Source: Nitrospinae bacterium bin107
Lineage (GTDB): Bacteria > UBA8248
NCBI GenBank assembly: GCA_002238965.1
Contig: MPNJ01000024.1
Coordinates: 1-60,313 of the forward strand
Length of the DNA stretch: 60,313 nt
Direction of reading: 5' to 3'
Notes under the pieces: generated by a model
The model's database searches: none
Told to the model about the DNA's origin: nothing
Seen by the model: only the letters and a program-made list of their open reading frames with translations
Position numbers and translations under genes: made by a program
Shown: piece after piece, positions 7,826 through 13,874 of the stretch
Numbering within the stretch: the first letter of the stretch is position 1
Layout of the letters: every line of letters begins with the position of its first letter

Positions 7826-9058
7826 ATGCCTCAACATACCGACCTTTTGCCGAGACGCGATTTTATCCGAAAAAGCGCTTTCGCCGGCCTCGGCGCCGGA
7901 CTCCTGCCCTTCGCGCGCGCCATGAACGCGGACGCCGCGCAGAACCGGGTTCAACGCTACGTCACCTTGGGCAAGACGGACATCAAGATGTCCGATATCT
8001 CGTTCGGCAGCAGCCGGCTCGGCTCAGACGAGGAAAACCTCGTACACCACGCGCTCGATCTGGGGATCAACTATTTCGACACCGCCGAGAGCTACTCCTG
8101 GGGGGAATCGGAGACCACCATCGGCAAGGCGCTCAAGGGGAAACGCCACAAGGTCTACATCGCCTCCAAGACACATGCGGGACCGAGCGACGACAAAGCC
8201 TCCATGATGCGCTCGCTCGAGCAGAGCCTCCAGAAACTCCAGACCGACTACGTGGACGTCTACTTCAACCACGCGGTGAACGACGTGAACAGGATGAAGA
8301 ACCCCGAGTGGAGCGAATTCGTCGCTCTCGCGAAAAAACAGGGGAAAATCCGCTATTCCGGCATGTCGGGCCATGCGGGCAACCTGATCGAGTGCCTCGA
8401 CTACTGCACCGACAACAACGTCGTGGACGTATATCTCGTGGCCTACAACTTCGGGCAGGACCCGGCCTTCTACCAGCGGTTCACGCGCGGGTTCGACTTC
8501 ATCGCCAGGTTCCCGAAACTGCCCCTCGCGCTTGCGCGGGCGAAAGCCAAGGGCATCGGCGTCATCGCCATGAAGACGCTCATGGGCGCACGCCTGAACG
8601 ACATGCGGCCCTTCGAGAAAGGCGGCGCCACCTATTCGCAGGCCGCCTTCCGCTGGGTGCTCTCGAACCCCAACGTGGACTCGCTCATCATCTCGATGAC
8701 GAGCAAGGAGAACATCACCGAGTTCGTGGGCGGCTCTGGCTGGAAAAAGATATCGCGCCGCGAGGTGCCGATCTTGAAGAAATACGCGCGGCTCAACGGA
8801 ACCTCCTACTGCCGCCATGCGTGCAACGACTGCGCGGGCGCGTGCCCGGAGAACGTGCCCATCGCGGACGTGCTCCGCACCCGCATGTATGCGACCGACT
8901 ATGAGGACGTGCGGTTCGCCAAGGCCGAGTACTCCATGCTGGGCGCGGGCGCTTCGGCGTGCCTCACCTGCAGCCACCAAAGCTGCGCCGGCTCCTGCAC
9001 GCACGGGCTGCCCATCGAGAAGATGACCGCGCCGACCCACGAACTGCTCACGGTATAG
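7826..9058 (+). CDS. Tat-exported aldo/keto reductase with C-terminal ferredoxin domain
   Basis: The 410-residue protein starts with a twin-arginine signal (Arg10-Arg11 in LPRRDFIRKSAF, then a small-residue hydrophobic stretch to about 37). An aldo/keto reductase barrel follows with FDTAESYSWGESE and YVDVYFNHAVND. The C-terminus has two cysteine groups, CRHACNDCAGACP and CLTCSHQSCAGSC, fitting one or two [4Fe-4S] clusters. The protein would fold in the cytoplasm with its cofactor and be exported. It probably couples an electron carrier to carbonyl reduction in the periplasm. GGAG lies about eight bases before the ATG. Substrate unknown. Confidence 0.88.
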   Translation: MPQHTDLLPRRDFIRKSAFAGLGAGLLPFARAMNADAAQNRVQRYVTLGKTDIKMSDISFGSSRLGSDEENLVHHALDLGINYFDTAESYSWGESETTIGKALKGKRHKVYIASKTHAGPSDDKASMMRSLEQSLQKLQTDYVDVYFNHAVNDVNRMKNPEWSEFVALAKKQGKIRYSGMSGHAGNLIECLDYCTDNNVVDVYLVAYNFGQDPAFYQRFTRGFDFIARFPKLPLALARAKAKGIGVIAMKTLMGARLNDMRPFEKGGATYSQAAFRWVLSNPNVDSLIISMTSKENITEFVGGSGWKKISRREVPILKKYARLNGTSYCRHACNDCAGACPENVPIADVLRTRMYATDYEDVRFAKAEYSMLGAGASACLTCSHQSCAGSCTHGLPIEKMTAPTHELLTV

Positions 9059-9094
9059 GCCAGGCCGCCGTATAGGCGTCTCAAGAAAAGGCGA

Positions 9095-10048
9095 GTGGCC
9101 CCGGTGCGCTCGGCCGCCTTTCGACATATCGGGAGAAGCCCCATCGACATCGCCATCACGGGTGCGAACGGCGCCGTCGGCAAAGCGCTCATCGAACGCT
9201 TAAGCTCCAATACGGCCAATAGTCCATTGCGTCTGCGCGCGCTCGTCCGGGACCTGGGGCGAAGCGCGAATCTGCGCAATCTTCCTGCAAAGTTAATAGA
9301 AGTGGACTACGACGATCCCGAAAGCCTCGCGCGAGCCGTGGTCGGCGCGGACTGCGTGGCCCACCTGGCGGGTTCGCTGGTTCCGAGAGCGGGCGATTCC
9401 CTGCTCCAGTCGAACCTGCTCACCACGAAGAACGTAGCCGAGGCGAGTAAAGGCTGCGGCGTCAAATCCTTCGTTTATTTAAGTTTTCCGGGCGCGGACG
9501 CACGCTCTCAAAACGAATATATAAGGACGAAAGGCCAGGCCGAGGACGTGATTGAGGAGAATTTCGGGTCGGGCGCCATCTTCCGTGTACCAATGATTCT
9601 GGGGACAGACACTCCTGCGATGAACCAGATAAAACGCCTGCTCCGCTCCTCGACGATCCCCCTCGTGGCGGGCGGCGCGGTGCGGATACAGCCGATATAC
9701 CTGGGCGACGTTCTGAGCGCTGTCGAATGGGCGATTCTTCATCCCGAAGCACCGCTCACGCGGGTGAACCTCGTGGGGCCGGAGACCCTGCTCTACCGCG
9801 AACTGCTCATTCGCGCCGGGCGGAGGCTCGGCAAACGGCCCCGCATCCTGACGATTCCGAGGGGGCCGGCCCGGCTTGCGTCGGGCATCATCAGCCGCCT
9901 CTCGCCCTCCTCCCCCATGAGCCGCACCGTATTCGACGTTATATTCTACGAGCATCTGTGCAACGATGAGGAAGCCGGAAGCGACGCGCCCATCGCCCGC
10001 ACGGGCGTCGACGAGATTCTGGACCTCTCGCTGCCGCACCGCGAATAG
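9095..10048 (+). CDS. NAD(P)-binding epimerase/dehydratase-like protein
   Basis: The protein of about 317 residues has a Rossmann nucleotide-binding motif TGANGAVG in its first 30 residues and the atypical/extended SDR pattern (VGADCVAHLAGSLVPR, FVYLSFPGADA, then a YIRTKGQAED segment). It most resembles complex I NDUFA9-like or isoflavone-reductase-like SDRs. The catalytic Tyr-xxx-Lys appears as Y-I-R-T-K, with one extra residue, so activity is uncertain. GTG at 9095 is the longest start; a second GTG at 9104 is possible. The YbhN-like gene follows 26 bases downstream. Confidence 0.8.
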   Translation: MAPVRSAAFRHIGRSPIDIAITGANGAVGKALIERLSSNTANSPLRLRALVRDLGRSANLRNLPAKLIEVDYDDPESLARAVVGADCVAHLAGSLVPRAGDSLLQSNLLTTKNVAEASKGCGVKSFVYLSFPGADARSQNEYIRTKGQAEDVIEENFGSGAIFRVPMILGTDTPAMNQIKRLLRSSTIPLVAGGAVRIQPIYLGDVLSAVEWAILHPEAPLTRVNLVGPETLLYRELLIRAGRRLGKRPRILTIPRGPARLASGIISRLSPSSPMSRTVFDVIFYEHLCNDEEAGSDAPIARTGVDEILDLSLPHRE

Positions 10049-10074
10049 CCGCTGCGCCTTCAAGGAGTTTCGCA

Positions 10075-11016
10075 TTGGAGCAAAACCAGGATACGCATCA
10101 ATCCAGCAAAGCCGGTCGACTCATCCCCATCGCCCTCACGGTGGTGATCTTCGTCATCATCTTCTGGCGGATACCCTTTGGCGAGTTCGTCCTCGCCATA
10201 TCGAAGGCGAGGCTCGCGCCCTTCCTCGTGCTGATGGGGTGTTTTTCGGTCTGTTTTTTCCTGATGGACACCTTCGTCCTGAGCCGGATGATCCGCTGGT
10301 TCCACGGCCCGCTGACGTTCCCGACGCTGCTGCCTGTGCGCGCCGTCACCTACGTCGTCTCCATCATCAACACCCAGCTCGCACAGGTGGCGCTGGCGCT
10401 TTATTTTCACCGCAGGTTCCAGACCCCGCTCGCAGAGATCACGAGCACAGTCGCCATGCTCATCCTCCTGGAAGTCACGAACCTGATCTCCTTCGCCACG
10501 GTCGGCCTCATCGCCTTCCCGGGCGGCGCGCCGCTCTTCCTGTTCGCCCTGCCCGCCGGGCTCGCCTGTTGCTGGCTGCTCATCACCCAGGTGGCGCGGG
10601 GGGGACTTGGCGTGGTCGGTGAGAAAATCGGCGGCCACACCCTGCTCAACACCTTCCGGGCGGTTCGCTTCGGGCAGGGCCTCACCGTCCTGGCGCTAAA
10701 GGGCTCCGTTTTCGTGCTTTCGCTGTTCGTGCACAAATACGCCCTGACGCTCTTCGGGATGGACATTCCGCTGCTGCAGCTTCTCACGTTCCTGCCGCTC
10801 GTCTTCATGATAGGGGCGCTTCCGGTGACGGTGGCGCATCTGGGCACCTCCCAGGCCGCATGGATATTCTTCTTCAAGGACTATGCGCCCGAGGCGGACC
10901 TGCTCGCCTACAGTCTCGTATCGCATCTCACCTTCATGCTGGCGAACGGGACGATCGGCTTGCTTTTCATGCCGAAGGCGTATTCGGATCTGTTCGGAAA
11001 GAGGCGCGCCGCCTGA
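10075..11016 (+). CDS. YbhN/UPF0104-like multi-pass membrane protein (flippase-like domain)
   Basis: The 313-residue protein has about seven or eight hydrophobic segments, beginning LIPIALTVVIFVIIFW, and the pattern of the lysylphosphatidylglycerol-synthetase transmembrane domain family (UPF0104/YbhN). That domain is found in MprF-type flippases and in stand-alone inner-membrane proteins of unclear function. It starts with TTG at 10075 preceded by AAGGAG at eight bases. It probably shares a transcript with the SDR gene. The substrate is unknown; lipid handling is an inference from the family. Confidence 0.75.
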   Translation: MEQNQDTHQSSKAGRLIPIALTVVIFVIIFWRIPFGEFVLAISKARLAPFLVLMGCFSVCFFLMDTFVLSRMIRWFHGPLTFPTLLPVRAVTYVVSIINTQLAQVALALYFHRRFQTPLAEITSTVAMLILLEVTNLISFATVGLIAFPGGAPLFLFALPAGLACCWLLITQVARGGLGVVGEKIGGHTLLNTFRAVRFGQGLTVLALKGSVFVLSLFVHKYALTLFGMDIPLLQLLTFLPLVFMIGALPVTVAHLGTSQAAWIFFFKDYAPEADLLAYSLVSHLTFMLANGTIGLLFMPKAYSDLFGKRRAA

Positions 11017-11060
11017 GGGGGGTTGCTTTTCAAGGCAGAGGGAGAACGAGCGGGGCGGGT

Positions 11061-11092
11061 TTTTCAACAGCCCACTCAAGGGGCTGTTGAAA
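11061..11092. terminator. perfect 12-bp palindrome, likely bidirectional terminator made from the TTTTTCAACA repeat
   Basis: TTTCAACAGCCC (11062-11073) pairs perfectly with GGGCTGTTGAAA (11081-11092) across a seven-base loop. It lies 45 bases after the YbhN-like gene and is built from two inverted copies of the local intergenic repeat core. The flanking T and A runs are short, so termination is plausible rather than certain. Confidence 0.5.
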
Positions 11093-11104
11093 TAGTCATT
11101 TCCA

Positions 11105-11237
11105 CCTCATCCTGAGTAGCGGCGAAGCCGCGTATCGAAGGATTGACCCAATTGAGGAACGAGGGTCGAACGGGGCGCGAGGCGTTCGGCCCCCCTCGTC
11201 CCTCGATACGGCCCTTGCGGGCCTACTCGGGATGAGG
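11105..11237. repeat. 133-bp inverted repeat (CCTCATCCTGAGTAG type)
   Basis: CCTCATCCTGAGTAG at 11105-11119 is complementary, apart from one mismatch, to 11223-11237. Pairing continues inwards through TATCGA-containing blocks. The right half recurs at about 59544-59586 (GTCCCTCGATACGG and CTACTCGGGATG blocks). No coding potential is seen. It looks like a dispersed palindromic element. Confidence 0.7.
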
Positions 11238-11260
11238 AGGTTTGTTACGCACGCGCTTTT

Positions 11261-11435
11261 GAATTTCACTCCCCCCTTGAGGGGGAGTCGAAGAGCTGAG
11301 GGCGTAAGCCCGAAAGCGATTCGGTGGGGGGTATAACTCGGAGTGGCGATAAAGCGCGATTCACCCCCCACCACATCGACCTTCGCACAAACCGCTCGGT
11401 CTCTGTGACTCCCCCTCAAGGGGGGAGTGAAATTC
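11261..11435. repeat. 175-bp MITE-like element with perfect 29-bp terminal inverted repeats
   Basis: Positions 11261-11289 and 11407-11435 are exact reverse complements over 29 bases. Each arm contains its own CCCCTTGAGGGG-type palindrome. A nested pair, GGTGGGGGGT (11323-11332) and ACCCCCCACC (11363-11372), lies inside. There is no transposase, so it would be non-autonomous if mobile. No convincing target-site duplication is visible. The arm core CCCTCAAGGGGGGAGTGA recurs at 11471-11487, 17891-17910 and, in variant form, 54369-54390. Confidence 0.75.
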
Positions 11436-11453
11436 ATCGCGCTCCCTCTGTGG

Positions 11454-11487
11454 GACTTTTTCAACAGACCCCTCAAGGGGGGAGTGA
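11454..11487. repeat. composite intergenic repeat (TTTTTCAACAG plus CCCTCAAGGGGGGAGTGA)
   Basis: The two repeat cores sit side by side here. The same combination appears inverted at its left half at 17881-17910. The rest of 11488-11570 shows only degenerate AAGGGGAGA-like blocks and no gene. Confidence 0.7.
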
Positions 11488-11570
11488 TTGTTTGGTACTC
11501 TGCAAGGGGAGAATGTTTTTGGCCCGACCCCCAAGGGGAGAGCAATTCTTCTCTCTCTCCGGCAGTGAAT

Positions 11571-11609
11571 ATACGCCGAATCATGAAATCACGACTTTTT
11601 CAACAACCC
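11571..11609. repeat. 39-bp intergenic repeat, copy 2
   Basis: It matches 139-177 at 34 of 39 positions. Its right end supplies the codons GGT TGT and the TGA stop of the minus-strand CDP-alcohol phosphotransferase gene, exactly as copy 1 does for the ABC ATPase gene. Confidence 0.75.
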
Positions 11610-12187
11610 CGAGAGGTTCCGAGTGGCGAGCGCGCGTTCCGGATGAGCAAGTATAAAGCGTAGAAGAAAACCAGACGGCCGAGCCAGGGCAGGACGGGCC
11701 GGAGCCAGTCCCAAGCGAGGCCCATCTCCAAGACGACCCCGCCCACCAGAGCGTAAAAACAGACCCCCGCCCACTTTCCCGCCGCATCCTCGGGCAAGGA
11801 TTCGCCCGCGCTCCCGGCCCCGCCCCGGCAGCGCCACAGGAACTGAGCGCCCAGCGCCAATACGCCCAGGGCGGCCCAGGGTCCGATACGCCCCGTCCAT
11901 GCGGCGGCTGCGAGCGCCGCCGCGTTGAAGGCCACGTCCGAGAGGGCATCCACCTGCCCCCAGAAATAACTCTTCGCACCCGCGCGCCTCGCCAGCGGAC
12001 CGTCCGCCAGGTCGCTCAGGATAGCGTATAAGTAGGCGGCGATGAGCAGGACACGCCACCTCAGGTCGGGTGCGGAATCCATTTCGAGCAACGCCCAGAC
12101 AATTAGTGGAATCGTGAAAATCCGCGCGAGCGTGAGGCCCCTCGCCAGATACGCGAGTTTCGGCCTGAGAGGCGCTCTCTCCATCAT
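11600..12187 (-). CDS. CDP-alcohol phosphatidyltransferase family membrane protein
   Basis: The 195-residue inner-membrane protein carries the CDP-OH-P motif: Asp59, Asp62-Gly63, Ala66-Arg67, Asp80 and Asp84. The family joins a CDP-linked lipid or polyol to an alcohol acceptor. The glycine normally found four residues before the third aspartate is Trp76 here, with Gly77 beside it, so the helix packing differs. The start pair ATG ATG at 12187/12184 follows AAGGAGG; an upstream in-frame start exists without such support. The final Gly-Cys-stop comes from an intergenic repeat. Acceptor unknown. Confidence 0.8.
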   Translation of the reverse strand: MMERAPLRPKLAYLARGLTLARIFTIPLIVWALLEMDSAPDLRWRVLLIAAYLYAILSDLADGPLARRAGAKSYFWGQVDALSDVAFNAAALAAAAWTGRIGPWAALGVLALGAQFLWRCRGGAGSAGESLPEDAAGKWAGVCFYALVGGVVLEMGLAWDWLRPVLPWLGRLVFFYALYLLIRNARSPLGTSRGC

Positions 12188-12335
12188 CCGGCCTCCTTCC
12201 AAGCCCCAGGCTATGCGTAAACTTGAAAAACCCAGATTACTCTGCCTCAATTGACACGCCCGCCGCAAAGTTCTAGCTTTGAACTTCCATAGCCACGATA
12301 CGAGAAACGCGTTTCACCACTAGTGAGGAATCTTC

Positions 12336-13856
12336 ATGCCCAAGTACGCAATGGCGATCGACCTCGAGTCCTGCATCGGATGCCACGCATGCACGATCGC
12401 CTGTAAATCCGAACACGATATTCCCATCGGCGTCTGGCGATGCTGGGTGAAGGAAGTCGAAAAAGGCGCCTTCCCGAGCACAAGGAGGGAGTTCCTGCCC
12501 GTCCTGTGCAATCAGTGCGACGACGCGCCTTGCCAGAACATCTGCCCGACGAAGGCGCTCTTCAGGCGCAGCGACGGAATCGTGGACCTGGACCCGGAAT
12601 GGTGCATCGGGTGCAAGTCCTGCATTGCGGCGTGCCCCTACGATCAGCTCTTCATCGACCCCAACACGATGACGGCGGAGAAATGCAACTTCTGCGCGAA
12701 CCGCCTGGAAGCGAACCTGGAACCCGCCTGCGTGGTGGTCTGTCCCACGCAGTGCCGCGTGTTCGGCGACGTCGAGGATGCGGATTCGAAGATATCGAAA
12801 CTCACCACGCAGCGCCCCTACAACGTGAGAAAGCCCGAATACAACACCGCGCCCAACATCTATTATCTCGAGGGCAGCCGCCAGCTCCTGGACCCCACCG
12901 AGGCGGGCCAGTCCGGCATCTACAAGCAGGGCGAGATGGACATGGAGAAAGAAGACGTCGTGCCCGAGTGGGAGAACAAGCCCGGCGAGAGCCGCACCGT
13001 GTACGACACCTTCCACGAGGTTCCCTGGGAGACGAAGATCATCACCTATCTGCTGACCAAGGGCGCGAGCACGGGCCTTCTGGTCATCAGCCTCTTCATG
13101 TGGATGTTCGGCTTCAAGAGTTCGCTTTTCTCCTTCTGGATGCCCGCGCTGAGCGGCATCCTCCTCGCCGCCACGGGGGCGGTGCTCATCACCGACCTCA
13201 AGCGGCCCGAGCGGTTCTACTACATTATGCTGCGCTCGAACTGGGGAAGCTGGATGGCGTGGGGCACTTGGTTCATCGCGCTCGACGGCGTCTTGACCCT
13301 CCTGTGGGTGATTGGCGCCCTGTTCGGCGCAGAGGGCTTCATGGGCCTCATCCTGTGGCCCACCATCCTCATGGGCGTGCTCGCCTCGATATACACGGGC
13401 TTTTTCTTCGCCCAGGCCTCGGCGCGCGATTTGTGGAAAGGAAGCGAGAACACCCTGGACATCGGCGTGCAATCGGGACTCAAGGGCGCGGCTATCCTGC
13501 TCCTCTTCGCCACGCTCTTCCCGATACAGAACCAGGCCTCGGCCCTGAACATCCTGGGCGGGCTGCTCGCCATTCTCGTTCTGCTGCACCTGAGCATCCT
13601 GGTGTTCTCGATTCTCGTGCATCGATTCGGCTCCGTTGCGCATGAGCGGGCGATCCACCTGCTGACGAACGGGCCGTTCAAGAACGATTTCTGGGGAGGC
13701 GCCATCGCCGTGGGATGCCTCGCTCCCCTGCTCCTGCTTTGGGCGGGAGGCTTCGGCGGTTTCGGCGCGGTGCTGGCCGGCATCATGGCCACGGCGGGCG
13801 CGTATCTTTGGGACAAGATCTGGGTGAAGGCCGGACAGGCCGTTCCCCTTTCGTAA
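12336..13856 (+). CDS. FeS protein fused to NrfD-type membrane subunit (B-C fusion of a Psr/Phs/Soe-type molybdoenzyme)
   Basis: The 506-residue fusion has four [4Fe-4S] sites in its first 140 residues: Cys13/16/19/23, 58/61/66/70, 90/93/96/100 and 117/120/132/136. From about 225 it is a polytopic NrfD-like domain with eight or so membrane helices, including LKRPERFYYIMLRSNWGSWMAWG. It would pass electrons between the molybdenum subunit encoded next and membrane quinone. There is no Tat signal, which would leave the FeS domain in the cytoplasm. It leads the operon; the molybdenum subunit starts 18 bases later. Confidence 0.88.
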   Translation: MPKYAMAIDLESCIGCHACTIACKSEHDIPIGVWRCWVKEVEKGAFPSTRREFLPVLCNQCDDAPCQNICPTKALFRRSDGIVDLDPEWCIGCKSCIAACPYDQLFIDPNTMTAEKCNFCANRLEANLEPACVVVCPTQCRVFGDVEDADSKISKLTTQRPYNVRKPEYNTAPNIYYLEGSRQLLDPTEAGQSGIYKQGEMDMEKEDVVPEWENKPGESRTVYDTFHEVPWETKIITYLLTKGASTGLLVISLFMWMFGFKSSLFSFWMPALSGILLAATGAVLITDLKRPERFYYIMLRSNWGSWMAWGTWFIALDGVLTLLWVIGALFGAEGFMGLILWPTILMGVLASIYTGFFFAQASARDLWKGSENTLDIGVQSGLKGAAILLLFATLFPIQNQASALNILGGLLAILVLLHLSILVFSILVHRFGSVAHERAIHLLTNGPFKNDFWGGAIAVGCLAPLLLLWAGGFGGFGAVLAGIMATAGAYLWDKIWVKAGQAVPLS

Positions 13857-13874
13857 TACGGGAGCTTCAAAAGC

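Noticed and set aside
11096-11584. 162-residue open frame in the repeat island
   Set aside because: It runs entirely through inverted repeats and has no protein-like composition.
11061-11610. CRISPR array
   Set aside because: The repeats are inverted, unequal in spacing and lack unique spacers; no cas genes are present in the window.
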